Assembly (NCBI GenBank): GCA_020438135.1
Contig: JAGQVF010000096.1
Coordinates: 1 to 48,683 of the forward strand
Direction of reading: 5' to 3'
DNA: 48,683 nucleotides
Origin: Bacteroidales bacterium
GTDB lineage: Bacteria; Bacteroidota; Bacteroidia; Bacteroidales; JAADJA01
The position numbers were made by a program, and so were the translations under genes. A model generated the notes under the pieces. The model had not been told where the DNA came from. It made no database searches and saw only the letters and a program-made list of their open reading frames with translations. Shown here in pieces: positions 35,715-45,550 of this stretch (positions are counted from its first letter, which is position 1; each line of letters starts with the position of its first letter).

Positions 35715-35894
35715 ATGAAAAAATATAAAATTACACAGGTAAGAAGTATTATCAAACGTCCGGAAGACCAGAAAAGGACGATGGCTGCCCTGGGCCTGCG
35801 GAAGATGAATCAGTCAAAAGAGGTGGAAGGAACTCCTCAGGTAATGGGTATGATAAATAAAGTGAAACATTTGTTAAATGTTGAAGAGATTTAA
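35715..35894 (+). CDS. rpmD: 50S ribosomal protein L30
   Basis: This 59-codon gene (ATG at 35715, TAA at 35892-35894) lies between rpsE and rplO, the normal L30 position. The protein contains Q-V-R-S-I-I-K-R-P near residue 8, the L-G-L-R-K-M-N segment near residue 26, and M-I-N-K-V-K-H-L near the end, all diagnostic of L30. It is short enough to be missed by length-limited gene finders. Confidence 0.95.
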   Translation: MKKYKITQVRSIIKRPEDQKRTMAALGLRKMNQSKEVEGTPQVMGMINKVKHLLNVEEI

Positions 35895-35917
35895 TAACCC
35901 CAAATAATTTAGAAAAG

Positions 35918-36364
35918 ATGGATTTAAGTAATCTAAAACCGGCAAAAGGTTCAGTCAAAGGCAGAAAACGGATCGGAAGAGGTCAGGGCTCAGGATATGG
36001 CGGAACCTCGACAAAAGGACACAAAGGGGCCAAATCGAGATCGGGCTATAGCAGAAAGATTGGTTTCGAAGGTGGTCAAATGCCCTTATACCGTCGTATT
36101 CCAAAATTCGGATTCAAAAACCTGAACCGGGTCGAATACAGGGGAATTAATATTGATACACTGCAAAAACTGGCCGACGAAAAAAAGATCAGTAGTATCG
36201 AACCTGAAACTTTGGTTGAAAATGGACTTGCTTCAAAAAAAGATCTGATTAAGATTCTTGGCAGAGGTGAATTAAAAGCTAAACTGGAAGTTAAAGCTCA
36301 TGCATTTTCAAAAACTGCGATCCAGGCCATTGAAGCACAGGGTGGGGTTGCAACAAAAATCTGA
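35918..36364 (+). CDS. rplO: 50S ribosomal protein L15
   Basis: L15 is an internal stabiliser of the 50S subunit. The protein is 148 aa, with the glycine-rich N-terminus G-R-G-Q-G-S-G-Y-G-G-T-S near residue 22, then G-F-E-G-G-Q-M-P-L-Y-R-R-I-P near residue 47, and a globular C-terminal domain. The length is typical. secY starts six bases downstream. Confidence 0.97.
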   Translation: MDLSNLKPAKGSVKGRKRIGRGQGSGYGGTSTKGHKGAKSRSGYSRKIGFEGGQMPLYRRIPKFGFKNLNRVEYRGINIDTLQKLADEKKISSIEPETLVENGLASKKDLIKILGRGELKAKLEVKAHAFSKTAIQAIEAQGGVATKI

Positions 36365-36370
36365 TAACAG

Positions 36371-37738
36371 ATGAAGAAACTTATCGAAACAATACGAAAT
36401 ATTTCGAAAATTGAGGACCTGAGAAACAGGATTTTATACACTTTGGGTATTATTCTGATCTACCGTCTGGGGTCGTATATTACCCTGCCCGGTGTTGATC
36501 CGCATATGCTCTCGGCGTTACAAAATCAAACAAGTGAAGGATTGCTGGGGCTGCTGAATATGTTCTCTGGTGGAGCCTTCTCCAATGCAAGTGTATTTGC
36601 TTTGGGTATTATGCCCTACATCTCAGCTTCGATTGTTGTTCAGTTGCTCGGTATGGCTATACCTTACTTCCAGAAATTACAGAAGGAGGGTGAAAGTGGC
36701 AGAAGGAAAATTAACCAGATCACGCGATATTTAACCGTAATCATCCTTATTTTCCAGTCACCGGCTTATATTGGCAACCTGGTGCGTCAACTTCCCCCAG
36801 AAGGAATTTATCCCTTTGATCCGGGCATGACTTCGCATTCGATATTCTCATTCTTCGGAATATCTTCTATTATCATTCTTACAGCCGGTTCTATGTTTAT
36901 CATGTGGCTGGGTGAAAGAATTACGGATAAAGGTATAGGAAACGGTATTTCGCTTATCATCATGATCGGTATTATTGCCCGGTTGCCATTTGCACTTTTC
37001 AGTGAGTTTATTTCAAGAATGGAAGAACAGGGAGGCGGATTGGTTTATTTCGTGCTAGAAATAGCGATCCTGGTTCTGGTTATTCTGTTGTCGATTCTAT
37101 TGGTTCAGGGTACGAGGAAAATTCCGGTGCAGTATGCCAAAAGAATTGTTGGTAATAAACAGTATGGTGGAGTAAGACAGTATATACCGTTAAAAGTTAA
37201 TGCTGCAGGGGTAATGCCTATCATCTTTGCACAAGCAATTATGTTTCTGCCCATCACCCTGGCCGGCTTCGCTTCTTCTGAAGCATTGAGTGGCTTTGCT
37301 GCTGCTTTCGCCAATATCAATGGGTTTTGGTATAATTTCACCTTCTTTATCATGATCATTTTGTTTACCTATTTTTATACAGCCATTACAATCAATCCGA
37401 ATCAAATGGCAGATGATATGAAAAAGAACGGAGGTTTTATTCCGGGGGTTAAACCAGGCCGGAAAACGGCTGAGTTTATCGATAATGTAATGTCAAGGAT
37501 CACACTACCGGGATCGATATTCCTTGGATTTGTAGCCATTATGCCTGCTTTGGTTAGCCTGATGGGAGTGAGCACACAGTTTGCACAGTTTTATGGCGGA
37601 ACATCGTTGCTGATTTTGGTTGGGGTTGTTTTGGATACATTACAGCAAATTGAAAGTCACCTGTTGATGCGACATTACGATGGTTTAACCAAGTCGGGTA
37701 GGATCAAGGGACGTTCTTCCTTTAGTATGACCGGATAA
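36371..37738 (+). CDS. secY: Preprotein translocase subunit SecY
   Basis: SecY is the channel of the inner-membrane Sec translocon, used for export and membrane insertion. The protein is 455 aa with ten predicted transmembrane helices. Visible landmarks are the plug/loop after G-S-Y-I-T-L-P-G near residue 36, G-I-M-P-Y-I-S-A-S-I near residue 78, and the cytoplasmic loop with P-V-Q-Y-A-K-R near residue 252. It is slightly longer than E. coli SecY, as in other Bacteroidota. No adk follows; map comes next. Confidence 0.97.
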   Translation: MKKLIETIRNISKIEDLRNRILYTLGIILIYRLGSYITLPGVDPHMLSALQNQTSEGLLGLLNMFSGGAFSNASVFALGIMPYISASIVVQLLGMAIPYFQKLQKEGESGRRKINQITRYLTVIILIFQSPAYIGNLVRQLPPEGIYPFDPGMTSHSIFSFFGISSIIILTAGSMFIMWLGERITDKGIGNGISLIIMIGIIARLPFALFSEFISRMEEQGGGLVYFVLEIAILVLVILLSILLVQGTRKIPVQYAKRIVGNKQYGGVRQYIPLKVNAAGVMPIIFAQAIMFLPITLAGFASSEALSGFAAAFANINGFWYNFTFFIMIILFTYFYTAITINPNQMADDMKKNGGFIPGVKPGRKTAEFIDNVMSRITLPGSIFLGFVAIMPALVSLMGVSTQFAQFYGGTSLLILVGVVLDTLQQIESHLLMRHYDGLTKSGRIKGRSSFSMTG

Positions 37739-37759
37739 GGAAGGACAACAGGAATTGAT

Positions 37760-38542
37760 ATGAATTTGGTAAAAACAGAAAACGAAATAAATTTAATCAG
37801 AGAAAGTTCTTTGCTTGTTGGTAAAACGCTGGCCGAGGTGGCCCGCAACATTTCACCGGGAATTCAAACCCAGAAACTAGATCAAATTGCCGAGCAATTT
37901 ATCAGGGATCATGGAGCGGTGCCGGGTTTTAAAGGATATAATGGATTTCCATTTACGCTGTGTATATCAGTGAATGAAAATGTAGTTCATGGATTTCCTT
38001 CGGCAAGAGAATTGATAGACGGTGATATCGTATCAGTTGATTGTGGTGTGCTGATGAATGGTTTTTATGGTGATTCGGCATACACTTTTGCAGTTGGAGA
38101 TGTGAACGAAGAAACCCTCGCTTTGCTGAACAGGACTAGGGAATCGCTTTACAAAGGAATTGAAAAAGCAGTGGCAGGAAATAGAATCGGAGATATCGGA
38201 TTTGCAATTCAAAGCTTTGTTGAAGATTTCGGATACGGAGTAGTTAGGGATCTGGTAGGACACGGTTTGGGGAAAAATCTCCACGAAAAACCTGAAGTGC
38301 CGAATTTCGGAAGAAGGGGAAAAGGGCCCAAACTTGTTGAAGGGATGGTACTTGCCATTGAACCAATGGTAAACCTGGGAGACAAGAGGGTAGTGCAGGA
38401 AAGTGACGGTTGGACATTCCGTACAGTCGACAGAAAGCCATCGGCCCATTTCGAACATGACGTGGTGATCAGAAAAGGACAGGCAGAAATTTTATCAACT
38501 TTTGATTTTATCGAAGAAGTATTAAATAACAAATTAAACTGA
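37760..38542 (+). CDS. map: Type I methionine aminopeptidase
   Basis: Map removes the initiator methionine from nascent proteins. The protein is 260 aa. The five metal ligands can be placed: Asp in S-V-D-C-G, Asp in G-D-S-A-Y, His in G-H-G-L-G, Glu in A-I-E-P-M, and Glu in H-F-E-H-D. The absence of an N-terminal zinc-finger extension is normal for type Ia. It lies between secY (21 bases) and infA (14 bases). Confidence 0.97.
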   Translation: MNLVKTENEINLIRESSLLVGKTLAEVARNISPGIQTQKLDQIAEQFIRDHGAVPGFKGYNGFPFTLCISVNENVVHGFPSARELIDGDIVSVDCGVLMNGFYGDSAYTFAVGDVNEETLALLNRTRESLYKGIEKAVAGNRIGDIGFAIQSFVEDFGYGVVRDLVGHGLGKNLHEKPEVPNFGRRGKGPKLVEGMVLAIEPMVNLGDKRVVQESDGWTFRTVDRKPSAHFEHDVVIRKGQAEILSTFDFIEEVLNNKLN

Positions 38543-38556
38543 AGTAATCCGTATTT

Positions 38557-38775
38557 ATGGCAAAACAAGCCTCTATAGAACAAGATGGTACAGTGATCGA
38601 ATCACTCGGAAATGCAATGTTTCGTGTAGAACTTGAAAACGGACATATCATTACGGCCCATATTTCGGGTAAAATGAGAATGCACTACATAAAAATCCTT
38701 CCGGGTGATAAGGTTAAACTGGAAATGTCGCCTTATGACCTTACAAAAGGACGGATAACATTCAGATATAAATAA
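38557..38775 (+). CDS. infA: Translation initiation factor IF-1
   Basis: IF-1 occupies the 30S A site during initiation. The protein is 72 aa, the standard length, one S1/OB fold. It shows G[13 protein letters not shown], H-I-S-G-K-M-R and the C-terminal [10 protein letters not shown]. Its stop codon TAA runs directly into AGGAG, which forms a strong ribosome-binding site for the next gene. Confidence 0.97.
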   Translation: MAKQASIEQDGTVIESLGNAMFRVELENGHIITAHISGKMRMHYIKILPGDKVKLEMSPYDLTKGRITFRYK

Positions 38776-38780
38776 AGGAG
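38774..38780 (+). promoter_or_regulatory. Strong Shine-Dalgarno sequence for rpmJ
   Basis: AAAGGAG overlaps the infA stop codon and lies eight bases before the rpmJ ATG at 38789. It complements the 16S 3' end well. That is unusual in this window, where ribosomal genes start without such a motif. It may make L36 synthesis follow different rules from its neighbours. Confidence 0.5.
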
Positions 38781-38788
38781 AACACAAA

Positions 38789-38905
38789 ATGAAAGTAAGG
38801 GCATCGATTAAAAAAAGAACACCTGACTGTAAAATTGTCAGAAGAAAAGGAAGGTTATACATCATTAACAAAAAGAATCCCAAATACAAACAAAGACAGG
38901 GATAA
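38789..38905 (+). CDS. rpmJ: 50S ribosomal protein L36, zinc-independent form
   Basis: This 38-codon gene (ATG at 38789, TAA at 38903-38905) sits between infA and rpsM. The protein has the M-K-V-R-A-S start, K-I-V-R-R-K-G, and K-Q-R-Q-G end of L36. The usual zinc ligands Cys11, Cys27 and His32 are threonine, a non-cysteine residue and tyrosine; only Cys14 remains. It is therefore a C-minus form that should not bind zinc. It has a visible Shine-Dalgarno. Confidence 0.95.
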   Translation: MKVRASIKKRTPDCKIVRRKGRLYIINKKNPKYKQRQG

Positions 38906-38946
38906 CGGTTAATCGACAAAAAGTAAATTATATAAATTAATACAAT

Positions 38947-39327
38947 ATGGCTCGTATAGCAGGAATTGACATCCCGAAAAATAAGAGAGGTGAAATAGCC
39001 CTTACTTATATTTACGGTATTGGCAGGCCAACTGCACAAAAAATCTTAACTGATGCTGGTGTCGACTTGAACAAAAGGGTTCAGGACTGGACCGATGAAG
39101 AACAAGGTGCCATCAGAACCGTCATTGGTGATAATTTTAAGGTAGAAGGTGAATTGCGTTCACAGGTGCAAATGAACATCAAGAGGTTGCAGGATATCGG
39201 CACGTATCGTGGAATTCGCCATCGTATCGGGTTACCTGTTCGTGGACAAAGTACCAAAAACAACGCCCGCACCAGGAAAGGAAGAAAGAAAACTGTTGCC
39301 AACAAGAAAAAGGCACCAACAGGTTAA
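38947..39327 (+). CDS. rpsM: 30S ribosomal protein S13
   Basis: S13 is in the 30S head and contacts P-site tRNA and L5. The protein is 126 aa, with [10 protein letters not shown] at the start, Y-I-Y-G-I-G near residue 22, and the C-terminal [15 protein letters not shown]. The length is normal. The gap after rpmJ is 41 bases, AT-rich, with no clear promoter. Confidence 0.97.
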   Translation: MARIAGIDIPKNKRGEIALTYIYGIGRPTAQKILTDAGVDLNKRVQDWTDEEQGAIRTVIGDNFKVEGELRSQVQMNIKRLQDIGTYRGIRHRIGLPVRGQSTKNNARTRKGRKKTVANKKKAPTG

Positions 39328-39360
39328 TAGTTAATCAATTAAGCTAGTAAATAAACATTT

Positions 39361-39750
39361 ATGGCAAAGAAAGCAAAAGTTTCAAAGAAGAGGGTTGTTA
39401 AAGTAGAAGCGTTAGGAAAGGCATATGTCAGTGCTTCTTTTAACAATATCATTGTCACACTGGCCAACAACTCAGGACAGGTGATATCATGGGCCTCAGC
39501 CGGTAAAATGGGATTCAGGGGTTCTAAAAAGAACACTCCCTACGCAGCGCAATTGGCTGCGGAAGACTGTGCTAAAACAGCCTACGACCTCGGATTACGT
39601 AAAGTTAAAGTGTACGTAAAAGGCCCCGGATCTGGCAGGGAATCTGCTATCAGAACAATCCATTCGGCAGGTATTGAAGTTACTGAAATTGTTGATGTAA
39701 CCCCGATGCCACATAATGGTTGCAGGCCTCCCAAAAGAAGAAGAGTATAA
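39361..39750 (+). CDS. rpsK: 30S ribosomal protein S11
   Basis: S11 lines the E-site mRNA path. The protein is 129 aa; [10 protein letters not shown] near residue 22, S-A-G-K-M-G-F-R-G near residue 44, G-P-G-S-G-R-E near residue 87 and the C-terminal [13 protein letters not shown] are all present. The length is standard. Spacing on each side is 33 bases. Confidence 0.98.
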   Translation: MAKKAKVSKKRVVKVEALGKAYVSASFNNIIVTLANNSGQVISWASAGKMGFRGSKKNTPYAAQLAAEDCAKTAYDLGLRKVKVYVKGPGSGRESAIRTIHSAGIEVTEIVDVTPMPHNGCRPPKRRRV

Positions 39751-39783
39751 TTAATTTTTAAGAAGTTTAGAAAATCCAATAAT

Positions 39784-40389
39784 ATGGCAAGATACGTTGG
39801 TCCAAAATCGAAAATAGCCAGAAAATTCAGGGAACCCATCTATGGTCCGGATAAAAGTTACGAAAAGAAAAACTATCCTCCGGGGCAACATGGCGCTTCC
39901 AAAAGAAGAAGGAAACAGTCGGAATACAGCATCCAGTTGATGGAGAAGCAGAAAGCCAAATATACCTACGGAATTCTGGAACGTCAGTTTAAAAATGTGT
40001 TCAACCAGGCATCCCGCAAAAAAGGTATTACAGGTACAATTTTGCTCCAGTTGATTGAAGCAAGGCTTGACAATGTTGTATTCAGGATGGGAATTGCACC
40101 TACGCGTGCGGGAGCAAGACAACTGGTTTCGCACAGGCACATTACTGTGAATGGAGCAGTTGTGAACATTCCTTCTTATGCGATTAAACCGGGAGATATT
40201 GTAAGTGTAAGGGAAAAATCAAGATCGCTTGAAGCCATCACAAATTCACTGGAAGGTCGGGCTCATAATTTCTCCTGGATCGAATGGGACGATGACCAGA
40301 TGCGCGGTAAATTCCTGAATTATCCTGAAAGGGAAGATATTCCTGAAAATATTAAGGAACAACTGATAGTTGAGTTGTATTCGAAATAG
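39784..40389 (+). CDS. rpsD: 30S ribosomal protein S4
   Basis: S4 starts 30S assembly and, in E. coli, represses the alpha operon. The protein is 201 aa. It has the N-terminal M-A-R-Y-x-G-P-K without the cysteines of zinc-binding S4, the P-P-G-Q-H-G segment near residue 35, and the S4 RNA-binding motif with [10 protein letters not shown] near residue 114. It precedes rpoA by 47 bases. Confidence 0.97.
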   Translation: MARYVGPKSKIARKFREPIYGPDKSYEKKNYPPGQHGASKRRRKQSEYSIQLMEKQKAKYTYGILERQFKNVFNQASRKKGITGTILLQLIEARLDNVVFRMGIAPTRAGARQLVSHRHITVNGAVVNIPSYAIKPGDIVSVREKSRSLEAITNSLEGRAHNFSWIEWDDDQMRGKFLNYPEREDIPENIKEQLIVELYSK

Positions 40390-40436
40390 TAAGTGAATTA
40401 CCGATCATTTCATAAACAAAATATAAAAAGCTGATA

Positions 40437-41429
40437 ATGGCAATTTTAGCATTTCAAAAACCAGACAAAGTTATAATGATTAAGGCCGACGAATTCAAAG
40501 GTATCTTTGAATTTCGTCCGCTTGAACCAGGCTTTGGAATAACTGTTGGAAACGCATTGAGACGAATTCTGCTATCTTCTCTCGAAGGTTATGCTATCAC
40601 CTCTATCAAAATTGAAGGGGTCGACCAGGAATTCGCTACCATAAAAGGTGTTGTTGAAGACGTTACCGAAATCATATTGAATTTTAAAAAAATCCGGTTT
40701 CGTAAGCAAATTGATGGCGAAAACAGTGAGAAAGTTCACATCGTTATTGGTGATCAGGATGTTTTTAAAGCCGGAGATATCAATAAGTTTTTGTCGGTGT
40801 TCCAGGTGTTAAATCCGGATGTTGACATCTGTCACATGGAATCCAACGTAAAACTTTCAATCGAATTGAATATTGAAAAAGGGCGCGGTTATATTCCCGC
40901 TGAAGAGAATAAAACATTAAATGCCCCTGTAGGAACTATTTTTATGGATTCGATCCACACACCAATAAAAAATGTAAGATTCAACATTGAAGATTACAGG
41001 GTAGAGCAAAAAACCGACTACGAAAAGCTGGTTATGGAGCTCGAAACGGATGGTTCTATACACCCCAAGGATGCTTTAAAAGAGGCAGCTAAAATTCTGA
41101 TTCACCATTTCATGTTGTTCTCTGATGAAAGAATTACGCTCGATTCAGAAGAAAAGACGGTTACAGAAGAATTCGATGAAAGTTCGCTGCATACCCGTCA
41201 ATTGCTGAAAACCAAACTCGTTGACCTGGATCTTTCGGTCAGAGCACTGAATTGTTTGAAAGCTGCCGATGTGGATACCCTGGGCGACCTCGTTCAATTC
41301 AATAAAAACGATTTGTTGAAATTCAGGAATTTTGGTAAAAAGTCACTCACAGAACTTGAGGAACTTGTTAAATCAAAAGGCCTCGAATTTGGAATGAATA
41401 TCTCGAAGTATAAATTAGATAAGGAATAA
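40437..41429 (+). CDS. rpoA: DNA-directed RNA polymerase subunit alpha
   Basis: The alpha subunit nucleates RNA polymerase assembly and contacts activators and UP elements. The protein is 330 aa. The N-terminal domain has [19 protein letters not shown] near residue 30, and the C-terminal domain shows the helix-hairpin-helix [11 protein letters not shown] near residue 299. Both domains are intact and the length is usual. rplQ begins five bases later. Confidence 0.98.
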   Translation: MAILAFQKPDKVIMIKADEFKGIFEFRPLEPGFGITVGNALRRILLSSLEGYAITSIKIEGVDQEFATIKGVVEDVTEIILNFKKIRFRKQIDGENSEKVHIVIGDQDVFKAGDINKFLSVFQVLNPDVDICHMESNVKLSIELNIEKGRGYIPAEENKTLNAPVGTIFMDSIHTPIKNVRFNIEDYRVEQKTDYEKLVMELETDGSIHPKDALKEAAKILIHHFMLFSDERITLDSEEKTVTEEFDESSLHTRQLLKTKLVDLDLSVRALNCLKAADVDTLGDLVQFNKNDLLKFRNFGKKSLTELEELVKSKGLEFGMNISKYKLDKE

Positions 41430-41434
41430 CAGAG

Positions 41435-42181
41435 ATGAGACACAGGAGAAAAATCAATCATTTATCAAGAAAAACCGCTCATCGCCGGCAGATGCTTGCC
41501 AACATGGCTTCATCATTGATCATGCACAAACGGATCCACACAACTTTGGCGAAAGCCAAAGCATTGCGGGTTTATATCGAACCGATAATTACACGTTCAA
41601 AGACGGATAATACACATTCGCGACGTGTTGTTTTCAGTTATCTGCAAAACAAAGATGCTGTTTCTGAACTCTTCAGAGATATTTCGGTAAAGGTTGCTGA
41701 CCGTCCGGGGGGATACACAAGGATCATAAAAATTGGTGCCCGTCTTGGAGATAATGCCGAAATGTGTATGATGGAACTGGTCGATTACAACGAAAATCTG
41801 CTCGGTACTCAAGATGCAGGAAAAGGTAAATCAACCAGAAGGAGAAGGGGCCGTGGTGGTAAAAAATCAGATACTCCTGAAACTGCTACTGCTACTGTTG
41901 CCGCATCTGAGGCTGCACCTGTTGAAGCTGCTGATGACGTAAAAGAAGAAGCCATCGTGGAAGATGTGACAGCTGAGGAAGTTAAAGATGAAGCTGTTGT
42001 TGAATCGCAGGAAGAAAAAGCAGAAGAGCCTGTTAAGGAACAAGAACCGGCTGCTGAAGAAAAGCCAGCAGAAGAACCTGTTGCTGAGGTGAAGGAAGAA
42101 GAACCCAAGGCAGAAAAACCTGCTGAAGATGAGAGCAACGAGGAAGGTGATAAAGATGACGAAAAAACGGAAAAATCTTAA
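41435..42181 (+). CDS. rplQ: 50S ribosomal protein L17 with long acidic C-terminal tail
   Basis: L17 lies near the exit of the peptide tunnel. The first 125 or so residues are normal L17: [11 protein letters not shown] at the start, then [10 protein letters not shown] and the R-P-G-G-Y-T-R-I segment. After a basic [10 protein letters not shown] stretch comes an extension of about 100 residues, rich in glutamate, alanine, proline, lysine and valine, giving 248 aa in all against about 127 in E. coli. The frame runs on cleanly to a TAA and a terminator follows, so the tail is not a frameshift artefact. Bacteroidota L17 is often extended, but the role of the tail is unknown. Confidence 0.95.
   Translation: MRHRRKINHLSRKTAHRRQMLANMASSLIMHKRIHTTLAKAKALRVYIEPIITRSKTDNTHSRRVVFSYLQNKDAVSELFRDISVKVADRPGGYTRIIKIGARLGDNAEMCMMELVDYNENLLGTQDAGKGKSTRRRRGRGGKKSDTPETATATVAASEAAPVEAADDVKEEAIVEDVTAEEVKDEAVVESQEEKAEEPVKEQEPAAEEKPAEEPVAEVKEEEPKAEKPAEDESNEEGDKDDEKTEKS
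41868..42178 (+). repeat. Low-complexity Glu/Ala/Pro coding region in rplQ
   Basis: This is the DNA for the L17 tail. It encodes imperfect short units such as E-E-x-A, E-K-P-A-E and E-E-P-V, built largely from GAA, GCT, GTT and AAA codons. It could vary in length between strains by slippage or recombination; this has not been checked. Confidence 0.6.
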
Positions 42182-42206
42182 GAAACGTTAAGTTTAAGTT
42201 ATAATA

Positions 42207-42240
42207 AAAGGATAAAGTATTGCACTTTGTCCTTTTTTTT
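42207..42240 (+). terminator. Rho-independent terminator of the ribosomal operon
   Basis: AAAGGATAAAGT (42207-42218) pairs with ACTTTGTCCTTT (42224-42235) in 12 pairs, one of them T-G, around a five-base loop, and five further Ts follow (42236-42240). It lies 25 bases past the rplQ stop and marks the end of a transcript of about 18 kb. Confidence 0.85.
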
Positions 42241-42247
42241 ATTTTTG
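42240..42247 (+). promoter_or_regulatory. -7 element (TATTTTTG) for enolase
   Basis: TATTTTTG is an exact TAnnTTTG 39 bases before the eno ATG. It begins at the last base of the terminator, so any -33 contact would lie within the terminator stem; no TTTG is found at the right distance. The order suggests termination and immediate re-initiation. Confidence 0.35.
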
Positions 42248-42280
42248 CTGAAAATTGGAAGATAACATTTTAATAATTAG

Positions 42281-43576
<1,296 letters not shown>

Positions 43577-43604
43577 GTTAATTAACTAATAACTGTGTTA
43601 TAAG

Positions 43605-43639
43605 AATGCAAATGGGTGAAAATCCCGTTTGCATTTTTT
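43605..43639 (+). terminator. Rho-independent terminator of enolase
   Basis: AATGCAAA (43605-43612) pairs with TTTGCATT (43628-43635), with GGG/CCC (43614-43616 and 43624-43626) extending the stem past a T-G pair. Four Ts follow, then ATTTT. The strong symmetric stem just after eno makes a terminator the best reading. Confidence 0.8.
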
Positions 43640-43669
43640 ATTTTACAGGTAACAATTCTGCGGGTTTTG

Positions 43670-43677
43670 TACTTTTG
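43670..43677 (+). promoter_or_regulatory. -7 element (TACTTTTG) for the FkbM-like gene
   Basis: TACTTTTG is an exact TAnnTTTG, 22 bases before the ATG at 43700. No -33 TTTG is seen. As it lies between the eno terminator and the next gene, it plausibly starts the unit 43700-46314. Confidence 0.45.
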
Positions 43678-43699
43678 AACTTTCCTCAAACTAAAAAAT

Positions 43700-44557
43700 A
43701 TGTCCAGATTCAGGCACTTTCTGAAAGATAAATTTCTGATGCTCAAGATCAGAAATCGTTTCAATCCTTCTGTTCAGATTTCGCAATTGCAAATGTTTCA
43801 CTATTATCGCGATGGTATTCGAAACAAAAACCTGCCGCAATTGAAAGATACCGGTTTCAGGGTTTTTTCGCAGTTCGAAGAGGATGGCAAACTCCTTTTT
43901 ATATTTTCGGTGCTTGGGATGAGAAACAAAATATTTGTCGAAATTGGTTCTGATGATGGAGTTAACAGTAATTCTGCAAATTTATATTTCAATTTTGGAT
44001 GGCATGGGCTTTTTATTGATGGAAATCCTGAAAGCATCAAAAGGGGAAAGCGTTTTTTTAGCAAATATCCCCATCCATGGACTTTTCAACCCAAATTTAA
44101 ATGTGCCAGGGTGACCCGTGAAAATGTTAACGAACTGATAGGAAATGCGGGAATTGAAGGGGAGATTGGGCTTCTTTCCATCGATATTGATGGCAATGAT
44201 TATTGGATATGGGAAGCAATAAAAGTGATTGAGCCACAGGTTGTCATCATTGAAACCCACAACGAATTTGGAATGAATAACATCGTTGTTCCGTACGATT
44301 CAAAATATGTTTATCCAGGCAAACATCCGGTTTATCATGGCGCTTCACCCGTTGCCATGACCAGGCTTGCCGCGAAGAAGGGCTATCGGTTGGTTGGGGC
44401 GAATGAGTTGGGTTTTAATTTTATTTTCGTGAAAAATGGCCTGGGTGAGGATCTTATTCCGGAAGTTACGGTTGAGTCGGTTTTACAACATCCATCAGTG
44501 AAAGAAGGATATAAGACCTTTGAGGAGATAAAAGATTGGGAATATCTTGAAGGATAA
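43700..44557 (+). CDS. FkbM-like SAM-dependent methyltransferase
   Basis: This 285-residue protein has class I methyltransferase features like those of the FkbM family: F-V-E-I-G-S-D-D-G-V-N-S-N near residue 77 (the SAM-binding glycine loop), L-F-I-D-G-N-P-E near residue 101 (the acidic ribose-binding position), and L-L-S-I-D-I-D-G-N-D-Y near residue 155. FkbM-type enzymes O-methylate sugars or other hydroxyl groups. No signal peptide or membrane helix is seen. Its stop TAA is followed directly by the ATG of the epimerase gene, indicating one unit. The substrate is unknown. Confidence 0.75.
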   Translation: MSRFRHFLKDKFLMLKIRNRFNPSVQISQLQMFHYYRDGIRNKNLPQLKDTGFRVFSQFEEDGKLLFIFSVLGMRNKIFVEIGSDDGVNSNSANLYFNFGWHGLFIDGNPESIKRGKRFFSKYPHPWTFQPKFKCARVTRENVNELIGNAGIEGEIGLLSIDIDGNDYWIWEAIKVIEPQVVIIETHNEFGMNNIVVPYDSKYVYPGKHPVYHGASPVAMTRLAAKKGYRLVGANELGFNFIFVKNGLGEDLIPEVTVESVLQHPSVKEGYKTFEEIKDWEYLEG

Positions 44558-45550
44558 ATGCAAAACATGCCCTTACAATATGCGATAACAGGAGCCAGCG
44601 GGCATGTGGGCAATCACCTTTGCCGAAAACTTATCGAACAGGGTGCCGACGTGAAGATACTTCAGCATAAAGAGTCAGCAGCATTTATACACACTGATTT
44701 GGAGTTGATTCCCGGAGATATCAGGAATTTCGATTCTGTAAACCGGTTAGTAAAAGATTCGGATATCGTTTTTCATCTTGCTGCCAAAATAGCAATTTCC
44801 AACAGAAACGGAAAAGCAATCAGGGAAGTAAATGTAGATGGAACAGCTAATGTGGTTGAAGCCTGTTTGAGGAATCATGTAAAACGTTTGATTCATTTTG
44901 GTTCTATTCATACGCTTGAAATGTTTGATACGAATGATCAAATTGATGGATCGGGTCAGCTCAGTAATAGCCACACCAATGTATATGAACATTCAAAAAC
45001 AGAGGCAGAAAAAATTGTAACTGATGCGATAAAAAGAGGACTGGATGCTGTGATTATTACGCCAACCGCTATTATAGGACCGTACGATCAAAAACCCTCT
45101 TACCTCGGACAGGCTTTGATTAAGATCAATAAAAATAAAATCCCTATGCTCATTGAGGGAGGTTACAATTTTGTGGATGTGAGAGATGTTGTTGAGGGTG
45201 CAATACGTGCATCCTCCCATGGGAAACGCGGTGAACGCTATATTTTATCAGGAAAATGGTACAGCTTAAAAGAGTTGTCAGAAATGATTGGTAAAATATC
45301 AGGGAGCAAAACACCTCAATGGGTTGCGCCGGAGTGGTTTGCCTTGTTGGGTTTGCCATTTATTCAAATGTTTGCGCGTATTTCAGGTCTGGCACCTCTC
45401 TACACAAAACAATCGCTTCATATGTTGAAACATTCCGGGAGGAATATTTCATTTGCAAAGGCAGCTAACGACCTGAATTATAAACCCAGACCATTACAAG
45501 AAACACTTCAGGATACTTTTACCTGGTATCGAAATAATAATTTGTTGTGA
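44558..45550 (+). CDS. NAD(P)-dependent epimerase/dehydratase or 3-beta-HSD-like SDR
   Basis: This is a 330-residue extended SDR. The Rossmann motif G-A-S-G-H-V-G is near residues 11-17, and the catalytic Y-E-H-S-K (tyrosine and lysine intact) lies near residue 145. Overall it resembles the NAD-dependent epimerase/dehydratase and 3-beta-hydroxysteroid dehydrogenase groups, which overlap in sequence. The C-terminal half has a hydrophobic stretch around residue 265-285 that may associate with the membrane. The ATG at 44558 abuts the upstream stop; a second ATG at 44567 is also possible. The adjacent 5-alpha-reductase-like gene favours a lipid or terpenoid substrate, by inference. Confidence 0.82.
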   Translation: MQNMPLQYAITGASGHVGNHLCRKLIEQGADVKILQHKESAAFIHTDLELIPGDIRNFDSVNRLVKDSDIVFHLAAKIAISNRNGKAIREVNVDGTANVVEACLRNHVKRLIHFGSIHTLEMFDTNDQIDGSGQLSNSHTNVYEHSKTEAEKIVTDAIKRGLDAVIITPTAIIGPYDQKPSYLGQALIKINKNKIPMLIEGGYNFVDVRDVVEGAIRASSHGKRGERYILSGKWYSLKELSEMIGKISGSKTPQWVAPEWFALLGLPFIQMFARISGLAPLYTKQSLHMLKHSGRNISFAKAANDLNYKPRPLQETLQDTFTWYRNNNLL

